DNA from: Leishmania martiniquensis
Lineage: Eukaryota > Euglenozoa > Kinetoplastea > Trypanosomatida > Trypanosomatidae
Assembly: GCF_017916325.1 (NCBI RefSeq)
Contig: NC_090171.1
Span: forward strand, 1,725,501 to 1,789,500
Direction: 5' to 3'
Length of the DNA stretch: 64,000 bases
Positions 29,884 through 40,009 of this stretch are shown piece after piece. Made by a program: the position numbers and the translations under genes. Within the stretch, counting starts at the first letter, position 1; each line of letters begins with the position of its first letter. Under the pieces are notes generated by a model. The model saw nothing but the letters and a program-made list of their open reading frames with translations. It was not told the origin of the DNA and did no database searches.

Positions 29884-30732
29884 ATGGGCAACTCAAGCAG
29901 CACACAGACGCCAGCAGCGACGGTGGCCGCGAATGCTGCTTCCCCGGAGGAAGTCACGGCAGACACGACCGAGTATCAGAAGTATCTCAGATTTCGCGAC
30001 GAGCTTCTCGACTTCGCACTGGGGGAAAGCGCCTTCGACTACACGGAGCGTCTCTTCGCCGAGAAGCCCGACAGCCCTGAGGTGATGGCGCTGCTAGCAG
30101 AGACGGCCTTTCTGTACGACAAGACAAAGAACAAGGTCTCACGGGAGCACTGGTGCGATCGCCTGGATCTACTGCAGCGGGGCGTGGATGTGAGTCGCAA
30201 GTGCATTAATGAGAACAAGGAGTACGGTCCGTGCTACCGCACCTATGTCATGTGCGCCACACGCGAGGCGGAGGCCCTCTACTATATGAAGAGCCTCACA
30301 GGGCTGGGGCTTGTAGAAAACTATCAGGCAATCATGCGAAAGGGCATTAAGGGGATGGAACTTTTGCCAACAGATGCGGAGATACCGAACACCCTCGGAG
30401 CTTTGTGTGCTCGCTGTTCCTTCCGATGGTACGACCCATCGCGCGTGTACGCGTGGCTCTACGGCCTGCCACCGACACGCAGGTTGCGCGAGCTCAGCGT
30501 GGAGTTTCACAAGAAAGCGTGCGACAATGATCCGAAGAACCTCGAGTACGCCTGTCGCTTGGCGCAGGCCTACTTCCAGCTGGGGGATATGGCGAATGCG
30601 CGGCGGTGGTATGTGAAAGTGCGTGACGAGATGCCGCCTCAGGAGCTGAAAGACGAAAAGTGGCAGGGTGTCGCTCACACGCAGCTGTCGACTGCCTTTG
30701 TGAAGACGAAGTGGAATGTGCCGTTTGCGTGA
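29884..30732 (+). CDS. RMD/FAM82-like TPR protein with N-myristoylation motif (282 aa)
   Basis: The protein resembles the regulator of microtubule dynamics (RMD, FAM82) family of TPR-like helical proteins. Evidence includes the family-like segment CSFRWYDPSRVYAWLYGLPP near 175-194 followed by a TPR unit (NLEYACRLAQAYFQLGDMAN). The N-terminus is MGNSSS, which fits an N-myristoylation signal (Gly2, Ser6), and is followed by a flexible Ala/Thr linker of about 30 residues. In animals, members attach to membranes by an N-terminal helix and bind microtubules. Here a lipid anchor may replace that helix, and a subpellicular or flagellar membrane site is possible (inference). A TG repeat lies immediately after the stop. 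Confidence 0.75.
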   Translation: MGNSSSTQTPAATVAANAASPEEVTADTTEYQKYLRFRDELLDFALGESAFDYTERLFAEKPDSPEVMALLAETAFLYDKTKNKVSREHWCDRLDLLQRGVDVSRKCINENKEYGPCYRTYVMCATREAEALYYMKSLTGLGLVENYQAIMRKGIKGMELLPTDAEIPNTLGALCARCSFRWYDPSRVYAWLYGLPPTRRLRELSVEFHKKACDNDPKNLEYACRLAQAYFQLGDMANARRWYVKVRDEMPPQELKDEKWQGVAHTQLSTAFVKTKWNVPFA

Positions 30733-30755
30733 GCAGAACGGTCGAATCGGTGTTG

Positions 30756-30780
30756 GTGTGTGTGTGTGTGTGTGTATGTG
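30756..30780. repeat. TG dinucleotide repeat
   Basis: A TG run begins about 24 bases after the RMD-like stop codon. Confidence 0.85.
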
Positions 30781-31920
30781 TGCGGACCTGTAGAGGCGGA
30801 AGCCGAGTGGGGAAAAGGAGTAGAGATGCGGGCGGCAGTTTGGTGGGGCTTCGCTTTTGTTGTTTGTTGTTGCTGCTGTTGCTGCGCGCCAGTGATCTGA
30901 GCGACCATCAGCACCGCCGGTGCTGTGCTCATCTCGGGTCCTAGTGCCCCTCTGGCACCCGCACCTCTTTCCCTCTCTCTCTTCCCTCGGCTTCCATGAC
31001 TCTTCTTATCCCTGCGTGTGTCTTGTGTGTCGCTGCAAACAGTGATGGCGAGGGTGCAATGACGGTGGGTGGACGCAGAGGAGTAGGCCGTGCCTGTAGC
31101 CCTTGGGCAGGCCATTCAGTCGGTATTTCAGCTCTGTCCTGTTCTCTTTTTTTCCATGCCCGTCCGCCACACTTCCTCCTCTCTTCTGATACGATTGACG
31201 CACTGCAGGACCGCTTATGTGCTCTCTACAGGGCTCCTTTCGCCCTTTCCCCTCCCCCCTCTTCCCTTTTGCTCTACAGGAGAGACCCATGAGAGGGAAG
31301 GGGGAAGAGTGCCGTTTCGAGGAGATCGCCTGAGGCAGAGAGCAGAGGAGCGAAGAAAGAGGGAGAGACAGCGGCACGGCCACTCCGCCTGCTCCTCCTC
31401 CGCCTTTGCCTCGGTAACCCTCTTCCTCTCCTTCTGCTCACATCTCCTAAACACCTTATGAGGACAAGTCTTGTGTGTGTGTGTGTTGGTGTGCGTGCTA
31501 ATGCATACGCGTCGCTCCTTAATTCTCAACCGTGGTGGCTGCTCGGTGGAAGTCCCTCGCTTAGGGCGGGCTTCATGGTGTCAACGTACGCACCGCTGCG
31601 CAGCGTCGTCGCTTACAGCGCCCTTTAGCCCCTGTATTCGTTTATTTCGCTTCCCCCTCTTTCACTACGCGCGCCCTTGCTCCACTCATTCCATGCCACA
31701 CTGATGCGGCACCATTTCGTCGCGTATGCACTTCATGTTTTTTTTTGTCCTCACTCACTTTCCATCTTCGGTCTCCCCATCTCTCTGCCCGTGCTCCGGT
31801 ACAAGGGTGCATCCATGTTGTATTGGACTGCCAGCCGGTATCCTCCTGCTCGCTCCTTTACCTCCTTTCCTTCTAGCCATCCTCTCCGCCGTCGTGGAGA
31901 GTGCATCTGCGACTGCGCCG

Positions 31921-31949
31921 CTATCTCCACTTCTTCACCCCTTCCTCAG
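31921..31949 (+). promoter_or_regulatory. Predicted spliced-leader acceptor close to the MIP start
   Basis: A C/T tract ends in AG at 31948-31949, four bases before the ATG at 31954. If used, it excludes the upstream in-frame ATGs and makes the presequence start at MLRQLIF. Confidence 0.45.
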
Positions 31950-31953
31950 CCGC

Positions 31954-33984
31954 ATGCTGCGCCAACTCATTTTCTGCGCGGCGCCGCTGCGCGCGCGAGG
32001 CTGTGGGGCCGCGAGTCTCTGTGGCTATCCCCGCTTTGTTTCCATGAGAAATGCATCGGCAGCGACCTGTCACAACGCTTCCACCGTGCCCAGCTACGGT
32101 ACCGTTCCTGATATTCCAAACTTAAATTTTCTCTCCAGCCCTGACAACCTGTCCAACACCGTGGAGGCCACGGTGGAGGTGTGCGAGGCGTTGCTGAAGG
32201 AGATTCCAACGGCCCAGACTCCGCAGGCCAAGCATGACCTCATCGATTCCACGAGCAACGTTCTCTGTCTGTTGCTGGACCCGTGCGAGTTCGTGCGTCA
32301 AATACATCCAGACGAGAACTACAAACGTGGCGCCTCTCTTGCCTTCCAGAAGGGGTACGAGTACATGTGCGAGGTGAACTCGCGCCGCGACCTCTACGAC
32401 GTCATCAAGGAGCTAGACAGCCCCGAAGGTCGCAGCGGGCTGACGGCCGAGTCCGTCAAGAATGTCGTGCAGCTTAGACGGGACATGGAAAACAATGGCA
32501 TCCATCTGCCGGACGCGCAGCGCGCCAAGGTGACGGAGATGAACATTGAGAAGGAGGAATTGGCGACGCGCTTCTTGACGGAGCAGGGCTCGGCAAACCC
32601 TTTCAGCACACTTCGATACCTTCTGCAGTGCCGCTACGAGCTGGCGCAGACGCTCGGCTTCGAAAGCTACGCCGAGCAGCAGCTGCGCGGTACGATGCTG
32701 GAGAATCAGCAGAACGTATGGCACTTTCTGTGTAGCATCGCGAGCAAGTATCGCCCACAGGCAGAGGCGGAGATGGACCTCATTCGCAGACACGTTGGTG
32801 AGGTACGCAATCGGGTCAATATTACAGACGAATTTCGTGCTCGCGTAGCGGCCTCGATGAGGCGGGATGCGGAACCGGAGAACGCGCTGGAGTACTTCTC
32901 CGTCGCAAACTGTGTGCGTGGCATTCAGTGTCTCTGCTCAGAAGTGTTTGGCGTGAGGCTGGAGGAGGTTCCAATGAACCCCGAGGAGATCCTCAACAGC
33001 AGTGCCAAGAAGTTTCATGTCTACGATGAGTGCAAGAGTTTCCTCGGCGTGATTGTGCTCGACATGTACATGAATGAAATGAAGTACTGCCAAGCAGGCC
33101 ATTTGACGCTGCAGCTAGGCTGCGTGCCACACCAGGAGGCGCTTGCCAAAGTCGGTCTACGCTTGCCGAAGCGGCAGTACCCTGTGGTGGTGCTCACGGC
33201 GAATGTTGGCGCGCTGAAGCCGGCGCAGCGCCGTCTCGACGGGACATACGACGACGAGTCCACGCTAATGCAGCCAAACGAGGTCACCACCGTTTTCCAC
33301 GAATTCGGCCACGCTATGCACACCATCTTTGGCCAGACGCAGGTGCAGAACTTGGCGGGCACGCGCTCAAGCATTGACTATGTGGAGACGTTCTCACAGC
33401 TTTTCGAGCAGTTCCTCTCGTCCCACGAATTTTTGAAGCTGTGGGCGCACCGCATTAACACCCGAGAGCCCATTTCCTTTGACATTGTGCAGAAGCGCAA
33501 CGACGCCGCAAACATGTTCAAGCACCTCGATATGCTAGACCAGGTGGTGCTGTCTGCAGTGGACCAGGCGCTACACGGGCCACAGCCGTTGACGGTGTAC
33601 TTCCCGCATGGCGACCAAGGCCACGTGGGCAAGCGCACCCTCGGCGACCTAGGCGACTACGGTCGCGGTGGTTTCAACATGGCACGTGCACTGATCCAGG
33701 TGGCGAAGCCGGTCTCCGTTGCGGAGCCCACTGAAACGGGCGTCCTTGGTACCCTGTCGTTCGAGCACCTTTCGGGTTACCCGGCTGGCTACTATGGCTA
33801 CCTCTATAGCCTGAGTGTGGCGCGCCGCATTTGGACAAAGAAGTTTGAGCGCGACCCGCTCAATCGCGAGGCCGGCCGTGAGCTGGTAGAGAAAGTCATG
33901 TGCCACGGCGCTGCCTGCGACCCACGCGAAACCATTGAGAAGTACCTCGGTGACAACCTCACAGATATTGACATTTGGGCCTGA
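31954..33984 (+). CDS. MIP: Mitochondrial intermediate peptidase, M3 metallopeptidase (676 aa)
   Basis: This is a zinc peptidase of the thimet-oligopeptidase family (M3) that should trim an octapeptide from imported mitochondrial precursors after the main processing protease. The zinc site is HEFGHAMH: H449 and H453 as ligands, E450 as the base, and E478 as the third ligand 25 residues on, in GTRSSIDYVETFSQLFEQF. The GTR...D.VE...Q segment fits MIP better than cytosolic oligopeptidases. Residues 1-35 are rich in Arg/Ala/Ser and lack acids (MLRQLIFCAAPLRARGCG), a good mitochondrial presequence that supports this start. An upstream in-frame ATG (31726) would put a long hydrophobic stretch in front and lies in the splicing region. 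Confidence 0.88.
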   Translation: MLRQLIFCAAPLRARGCGAASLCGYPRFVSMRNASAATCHNASTVPSYGTVPDIPNLNFLSSPDNLSNTVEATVEVCEALLKEIPTAQTPQAKHDLIDSTSNVLCLLLDPCEFVRQIHPDENYKRGASLAFQKGYEYMCEVNSRRDLYDVIKELDSPEGRSGLTAESVKNVVQLRRDMENNGIHLPDAQRAKVTEMNIEKEELATRFLTEQGSANPFSTLRYLLQCRYELAQTLGFESYAEQQLRGTMLENQQNVWHFLCSIASKYRPQAEAEMDLIRRHVGEVRNRVNITDEFRARVAASMRRDAEPENALEYFSVANCVRGIQCLCSEVFGVRLEEVPMNPEEILNSSAKKFHVYDECKSFLGVIVLDMYMNEMKYCQAGHLTLQLGCVPHQEALAKVGLRLPKRQYPVVVLTANVGALKPAQRRLDGTYDDESTLMQPNEVTTVFHEFGHAMHTIFGQTQVQNLAGTRSSIDYVETFSQLFEQFLSSHEFLKLWAHRINTREPISFDIVQKRNDAANMFKHLDMLDQVVLSAVDQALHGPQPLTVYFPHGDQGHVGKRTLGDLGDYGRGGFNMARALIQVAKPVSVAEPTETGVLGTLSFEHLSGYPAGYYGYLYSLSVARRIWTKKFERDPLNREAGRELVEKVMCHGAACDPRETIEKYLGDNLTDIDIWA

Positions 33985-35310
33985 GAAGGCCATGCTCAGG
34001 TGTGCCTCGCTCTCTTGTTTTGTGCCGTTGCGTCGGAGACCTGCTGCGAGCCGAATCGCACAACCGCCAGCTACATTGGGCGGGAGAGAGAGTGAGGCTG
34101 GTGTGCCACGTAGATACGCATCTCTTTGTTGGTTTTGTGCATTATGTCGGATGAGTGGTGAAGAGAGGGTTCGGGGCGGAGCAGCGCAGCCCTTCTGCGT
34201 AAGCGTGCCTGCTTGCGCTCCCTGATGATGCTCTTTGGCTGCACATAATGTGTGATCTTGTTTTCTGCCTGCCGTGCAGTGGCCCTCTCTACAGCGTCTA
34301 TTTGTCTCCTCCCCTCGACACACACACACACACACACAGACACTCACACATGCGTCCTTGTCTTGGCAGGTGATTCTGTCCGCGCTGCTGTGGATGCACG
34401 TGGGCCCCGCTGCTGTGTCGTTTCACCATAGGCCTTTAGTGGTGTACTCCCTTGGAAGAGCCACCAGCACTCCCTCTTCTGTTCCTTTCGTGGCTCACCT
34501 TGAGCGCACTTGCGCAGGTTCTGCAGGCGCGCCGGCCACCTGTGCAGGTATGCTCTTCGTATCTCTTTTTTTACAGGGTTGGCGAAGTGGTGGGGGTGGT
34601 GGCGGCGCGTGTGAAGATGCACCACGCACACACACACAGAGACATGCGCCTCTTTCGGCGATGACCATTCGACGTAAGGCGTAAATAAAAAAGATTCGAA
34701 GGTACTTTTGAACGACAGACGGTGTCACGACGGTCAAAGATGGAGGGTAAGTGGGACAGCGACGTCACTGCACGATTTTTCTGAGTGCACACCAACACGC
34801 TCATGGACGCCTGTGCTTCGGGAGGCGGGTGCAACGATTATTGCACCTCAGGTGGCCATCGCCGTGCTCCAAACGCCATCACCACCGGACAAGCCGTGCG
34901 AAAGGCGGACGCGTACACACTAATGCCTGCTTCCCATGCGCAGCGGAGTGCTTACGTGGTGATGTGCGTGCCGGCAGAGGTGCACTCCGCTGCCTCGATG
35001 CACTTTGTCGCTGCCTCTTTCGTCTACTCTTTTTTTTTTCGGCTAAACGGTGACGTGGACGCTCTCCGGCTCGGCGTCCTGAATACATTTTCTTACACCG
35101 ATGCATGGGACATCGCGGTGAGAGACTCCAACCATTTTGGTTTTCCTCTTTCTTTGCGCGCACACCCGAGCTTTCACGAACGCGCACGTGTCTCTACCGG
35201 ATTGTCCGTTGCACGGCGCCCTCCAGTGACTGTTCACAGCTGACGTAGGATACCCTACTTCCGCTCTTTCTGCTCGATCACACACCATTTTCATTATACC
35301 ACCCACGTGA
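33985..35310. other. Intergenic region
   Basis: No gene is supported. A CA repeat lies at 34318-34338. An open frame of about 152 codons at 34785-35243 is not convincing in composition. C/T-rich sequence lies just upstream of the next gene (35255-35300). Confidence 0.55.
34318..34338. repeat. CA dinucleotide repeat
   Basis: A pure CA run in the spacer downstream of the MIP gene. Confidence 0.85.
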
Positions 35311-35796
35311 ATGATGATGCGCTCATCGTTCGCTCGTAAGGCGGCCTCCGCGGTGGCTGGCGCGGCTGCGGTCGCCACCTCTAGCGATCCCAAGATGGTG
35401 TCACTACACAAGCTCCTTATTGGTGAAGTACAGTTCCGCAACAATGTCCTGCTGAAGGAGTGCAACATTGTACACAACTTTGGTGCCAACTGGAAGTCAG
35501 ACATCGAGGCCTACGCCAAGTCCCTGCCAGCTGACCAGAAGAGCGCGCTTGAGCGTCAGATTGCGCGCGTCAGGCTGACGCGCTACACAACTCGAGAGCT
35601 TGCCGAGCACTGCGGCGAGGGCCCGGAGCACCTGGACGCGGTGGCGCGCGAGGCGAACATCGCGCAGGCGAAGGCGTACGCGCAGCTGAACGGCGCCGAC
35701 AAATTGGAGGCCTATGTGCAAGCTGAAGCGAAGAATGCCGGCTGGTCCGATGCCGAGACGAAGAACTTTATGGATGCGGTGAAGGCGTCCAAGTGA
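35311..35796 (+). CDS. Small mitochondrial protein, possible respiratory-complex subunit (161 aa)
   Basis: I do not recognise this with certainty. The first 28 residues (MMMRSSFARKAASAVAG...) are basic, Ala/Ser-rich and free of acids, a typical mitochondrial presequence. The mature part is soluble and helical, with no membrane segment. It contains HKLLIGEVQFRNNVLLKE, a conserved-looking IVHNFGANWKSDIEAYAKSL segment, RQIARVRLTRYTTRELAEHC, and an Ala-rich C-terminal half ending in DAVKASK. Size and style resemble the kinetoplastid-specific nuclear-encoded subunits of cytochrome c oxidase (for example subunit VI) or ATP synthase. That assignment is a guess from memory. Three ATGs in a row (35311, 35314, 35317) open the frame. 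C/G-ending codons suggest good expression. Confidence 0.6.
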   Translation: MMMRSSFARKAASAVAGAAAVATSSDPKMVSLHKLLIGEVQFRNNVLLKECNIVHNFGANWKSDIEAYAKSLPADQKSALERQIARVRLTRYTTRELAEHCGEGPEHLDAVAREANIAQAKAYAQLNGADKLEAYVQAEAKNAGWSDAETKNFMDAVKASK

Positions 35797-37347
35797 GCGC
35801 AGGCGAGGGAAGCATACAACGAACTTGAGGTCGAAGGAGGGGGGAGGAACTGTACGGCACGTGCCACGCGCCGCGATGCCATCGGGTCCTTTGCTGACCA
35901 CAGGATTGCTAGCGGTGGATGGCTCATTTTCTTTACTCTGAGCGCTGCTCTCCAGCGGTCTCCCTTGGGCAAAGAACACCCGCTCTCCCTCTCCCTCTTT
36001 GACTTCGCCGCACATTTTTGTTCATCAGAGGTATAGGTGCGCGGCTGCAGGCGGCACCCAGGCACGGGTGCGTGTCGTCGATGAGAGAGAGGGTGCATGC
36101 CAAAGCGACGGCACAGGTAAGCATCTGCGTTTGTGTACACAGGTAGGAGAAGAGGCGCCGCCTAACAGGACCAAAATGTCTTCGAGCCACCGACACCTGT
36201 TTCTGCGCAGTGCTTGATTTCGGTTTTAGTGTAGCGTAGCGGAAAAAAATGAAGCCAAAAATGACGCTGTCTTTGGTGCACTGCCGCGCTTTCGTGAACA
36301 GGATTCGAGATTGTATACCGCGTGTGACCGTCTCTATGGGGGACAGGGGGAGCGACGGCGAACGCGGGGCCGATGGTAAAGGCGAGAGGAGGTGACACTC
36401 TGGAACGGAAAAGAAAAAGGAAGACGAGCGGGCACTTCCCGCGCCGGTAACAGTCTGAGGGATGTCGTGAAGCACATGACAATTTTGATTGGCACGGAAG
36501 CGTGCTGAGCGAGCAGTGAATGTGTGCTGCTGCCTCTTCCGCTGAGCTTCGCCGCGCACACCTCCTCCTCCTCCACTTTTCCGCGCCGCACGCAAGCAGT
36601 CTTGACGACCTAGGGAAAGAAACGAAGCCGCCGTCTGTAACGCGAATGACATAAGTATGTGAATCTCATAGTCACCGTCATCTCCGAGGAGCGCACGCCT
36701 CCATCTTGCATCAGAAGGTGGATCCTCATCACGGTGTTCCTGTGCCTTGCTGATGGACATGAACGCTATCGTGAATGCATCAGGCTGCAGCATTGACGTG
36801 TTGGCGCCGAACGTCGCGACATTGTTGCTGAGCGTTGTCGCCTCCCTTTCTGATGTGTGGCACATCCCTGAAGGCGGCAGGACGTGAAAGGGATAGGGGA
36901 TCTAGGGACACCTTCAAGGCCCATCACGCTTAAACGCCATCGCCCAGCGCACTATTCCTCTTCTTGTTCCGCTGCTCAAGCTCCTTCCAGTGGTATTCCG
37001 CACCCTATCTTTTTTTTTGTGTGTGTGTGCGCGTGCGCATTTCGTTGTTCAAGTCCACAGCTTTGGCGCGGCTACGCGTCTCACGCTCGCGACGCTAAAC
37101 ACCGTTCCAACAACTGAAGGAGGCAAGCCCGACACCCACGTTGGCACTGAGACGTACACATTGGTCCAGGGGAGACCTTTCCTTCCGCTCTCTTTCTCTT
37201 ACGTTTGCGATCCTTTTTTTTTTCGGTAACACGCTTTGTGTGCGAACGCTCGACAGAGTGGCGGCGCGCATCATCCGGCTGCGTGGACAAACAGTCACGA
37301 AGTGCCTTGTGTGGCACAGACTCCCTCCTTACGCCTCACGCGTCACC
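35797..37347. other. Intergenic region
   Basis: No gene is supported on the + strand. A 310-codon antisense open frame (35933-36865) has no family match and runs against the direction of the unit. T-rich sequence at 37210-37224 and AG at 37255-37256 probably serve trans-splicing of the J-protein gene. Confidence 0.5.
37210..37256 (+). promoter_or_regulatory. Predicted spliced-leader acceptor for the DNAJC9-like gene
   Basis: A T-rich tract is followed by AG at 37255-37256. It would give a 5' UTR of about 90 bases before the ATG at 37348, where the J domain starts directly. Confidence 0.45.
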
Positions 37348-38178
37348 ATGGGCGCTGTAAAGTTTCAGCTGTACACGACACTCGGTGTCTCCAGGAAAAG
37401 CTCCATGGAGGAAGTATCGCGTGCCTATCGACGGCTTGCACTGAAGTACCACCCCGATCGAAACCCGGATGGCGTGGAGGCGTTCAAGCGAATAGCGAAC
37501 GCCTACGCGGTACTCTCCGACCCGGAGCGACGCGCGGTGTACGACAGGACCGGCTTCGTCTCAGATTCTGCCGGAGCATCGCACGACATGTCTGATGAGG
37601 CGGCGCGTCAGCAGCGCTCGGCGGAGCTGGCAGATCAGGTGCGCGGCTTTTTTGTCGCCTATGCTGGATCTGCGGAGGAGCGGGAGGACGTGGTGCGTGG
37701 CTACGAGGAGTGCCACGGCGACTTTAGGAAGATGCTGCAACGGTGTCTGCTGTTTGACAACGGCGTCCAGGGGGAGGTGCAGCGGTTGCACCGCCTTGTC
37801 ACCGAGCTGATCATGAAAGGAAAGCTATCGTCCACGCCCGCGTGGGAGTCGACAAGCACCCCGAAGGACATCCTCAAGCTGGAAGCATCCCTGCGACGTG
37901 AGCGTCAGGAGGCGGAGGAGGCGTTGAAGGAGATGGCCGGCAGCGGCTCCCCTGGCGCCGCAGTCGCAGCCCATGGCGACCTCGGCGCCTTGCAAGTTAT
38001 GATTCGACAGCGGCAGCAGTCTTCATACGAGTCCATGGTGAATCAACTCGAGAGCAAGTACGTGACGAAGAAAAACGGCGCACGTCCGTCGAGCAAGCGC
38101 ACACGCGAAGTGGCACCGGCTGCTTCTGGAGGCGAAAATGCCTCCAAAGGACAGCGGAAGACCTCTCGCCGACCCTAG
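37348..38178 (+). CDS. DNAJC9-like J-domain protein (276 aa)
   Basis: A J domain occupies residues 1-75 ([12 protein letters not shown]...[16 protein letters not shown]...[17 protein letters not shown]), with the HPD tripeptide at 35-37 that stimulates Hsp70 ATPase. The rest matches DNAJC9 rather than classical DnaJ. It has no Gly/Phe or zinc-finger region, but it has an [15 protein letters not shown] segment and a C-terminal [13 protein letters not shown]...[10 protein letters not shown] segment. In animals this part binds histone H3-H4. The basic, Ser/Lys-rich tail (SSKRTREV...GQRKTSRRP) suits nuclear location. Expected role: co-chaperone linking Hsp70 to histone handling. The start is the ATG next to the J domain. 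The open frame extends 69 codons upstream into T-rich flank. Confidence 0.82.
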   Translation: MGAVKFQLYTTLGVSRKSSMEEVSRAYRRLALKYHPDRNPDGVEAFKRIANAYAVLSDPERRAVYDRTGFVSDSAGASHDMSDEAARQQRSAELADQVRGFFVAYAGSAEEREDVVRGYEECHGDFRKMLQRCLLFDNGVQGEVQRLHRLVTELIMKGKLSSTPAWESTSTPKDILKLEASLRRERQEAEEALKEMAGSGSPGAAVAAHGDLGALQVMIRQRQQSSYESMVNQLESKYVTKKNGARPSSKRTREVAPAASGGENASKGQRKTSRRP

Positions 38179-39613
38179 GTGTGGCGCAGGCGTGTGAATG
38201 GTCACGGATGCAAGTGCTGGCTCAGGTGGGGTGCGCCAACTGCCTCTCTCGAGGGCTGCTTTCCCGTGGGGTTTGCGATATCAAAGACAGAAATTTTTCG
38301 GCCCCCTCCCCACTTCTCTCTCTCTTGATGGCCACATGTGCGTGTGACTATTCATCGCTGTTGCTGATGCGATCCTTCCAGTTTGTCTTGACTGCTTTCC
38401 GGGCGAGCCCGCCGCCAGCACCTCAGCTATGGTGACGGAAATGCCATCGGTGCGACCTTGATGCGTGCCGCACCTCTCCCTGCACATTTCGTTTCGATTG
38501 CACGCCCTCTCCATCCTCGAGAGATGGAAGGCAAACAAACACAAAGAGGGAAAGGTGAGAGATCCCACACGATCATCTTGCGGCTCGTTATAGGTTAATC
38601 GCCATACGAACATGCACACTGAGCGACAGCTAACGGCAGATACGCGAAACGCCTAGTGGCAGGCACGCAGGCAAGGCCTGCGTTTGTGCTACGGCTGCTG
38701 GGCTGATCGAGGGGCGATGAAGTGGTTTGGGCCCCCGAGCATGCACGAGTGGCTCCTCAACTCTCTTCCTCTCTTTCATATGCATTCCCGTTTTCCTGAG
38801 ACGCAGTCGTCCTGTGATGTCTATCGCACACCACCGGTGCCTCTGACGCGGGATGCTCCGTCACGTTCCCAAACCTTTGAGCCACCGGCGTACATGTGCG
38901 CTCTTATTTAAAAAAATGCACGTTTTTCTTTGTCGTTTGAGCTGCCGTTTCTCCTTCTCCACCTCCTTTGTGCGTCTGATCCAGAAACTTCCGCTCCATT
39001 GCGCTCTATTCAGGTGGCGCTGTGATCTCAAGCCCATCCGCTTTTTTGTTTGTATGCGTGTGGAGCACTGAGGTGGGCCGTTGCTCTCCAGCTGCCGGTG
39101 TAGTAGCCGATTCCGCGCGGAGCGTGCGGCGCGCGTGTCTTTTCACACGCCCCTGGGACTCTGCGGCTCATCACTTTTTGTTTGAGAACGCTCATTTGCC
39201 TTTTTTTTTCGGCTGGCAGACCGATTCTCGCGTGCGCGCAGCCTGAAGGGTACGGGGATGTGCCTCTCCTTTCAGTTGTCCGGGTTGCTGTCAGCGACCA
39301 TTGCGCGTGAGAGGAGTGACTTTCTCATCTGCGAGCATGTGCTGAATGACCTGAGGACGCGCCCATCTACATGCATACCATGTGTCGTGACCTACCTGCA
39401 GACCGGTGAATCCGACGATAGATGAAGTGCCCAAAAGAGGAGGAATGCGGGAGGAGGATGGCAGAGAATGTGCGCGGCAACAGCGACGTCGCGCATCATA
39501 GCACCCCCTTGTCAGACTCCCACCCCTGTCGTCTCCGAACCTCACACCCATCACCATCGCTTCTGGACACAGACCTTCTCTTGCTCGCATATACATATAT
39601 GCATATCTATTCC

Positions 39614-39627
39614 TCGATCGATCGATA
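39614..39627. repeat. Short GATC repeat
   Basis: About three tandem GATC units next to alternating AT/CAT sequence (39587-39610), in a spacer. Confidence 0.6.
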
Positions 39628-39804
39628 CGCTCGACGCAAACGGAAGCCTCGCCATCACCTTTATCGTCGCTGTTTTTTATGTTGTTGTATACACATGTGT
39701 ACGTGTGTATACCTCCCCCCTCACTACCCTCTTCCCTCCGCCCTCCTCCTCCTTCCCCCCAGATTTTTATACAGCGTTCGACTTGAGTGTCTATCGCTCA
39801 CGTA

Positions 39805-39825
39805 GTTCTTCTCTCTCTTTCGCAG
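39805..39825 (+). promoter_or_regulatory. Predicted spliced-leader acceptor for the amino-acid transporter
   Basis: One of the clearest acceptor patterns in the window: a pyrimidine run ending CGCAG, with AG at 39824-39825. It leaves a 5' UTR of about 184 bases before the ATG at 40010. Confidence 0.65.
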
Positions 39826-40009
39826 AAAGAAGTGCAGCTCCCCGTTCTGGGCTGCTGCTTCGCTGCACGCGCGATTGCATCTCTACCGCCCTCGCCTCGC
39901 ATAGGTGTATGTGTCTCTCTCGCTATCTACTCCGTTATCGGTCTCTATGTATCGATAAGCTCACGCTTCTCCTTCGCACTCGACACATAGTTGAAAGACT
40001 GGGACAGGT

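Larger units (their letters stand above)
30733..31953. other. Intergenic region
   Basis: No gene is supported. TG repeats lie at 30756-30780 and near 31469-31486. C/T tracts are dense from 31230 to 31948. The open frame upstream of 31954 is hydrophobic only because it reads pyrimidine-rich DNA. Confidence 0.6.
38179..40009. other. Intergenic region
   Basis: No gene is supported. A GATC-type repeat lies at 39614-39627. T-rich stretches occur near 38905-38950 and 39208. A strong pyrimidine tract plus AG lies at 39800-39825, and C/T-rich sequence continues to the transporter start. Confidence 0.6.

Noticed and set aside
31726..31953. Upstream extension of the MIP frame, resembling a hydrophobic signal
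   Set aside because: The hydrophobic residues come from T/C-rich splicing sequence. The downstream ATG gives a proper mitochondrial presequence.
34785..35243. 152-codon + strand open frame after the MIP gene
   Set aside because: Composition is not coding-like and no motif is visible. I could not exclude it entirely.
35933..36865. 310-codon open frame on the minus strand between two + strand genes
   Set aside because: No family signature, mixed codon use, and antisense to a one-directional unit. Long chance frames are common in GC-rich DNA.
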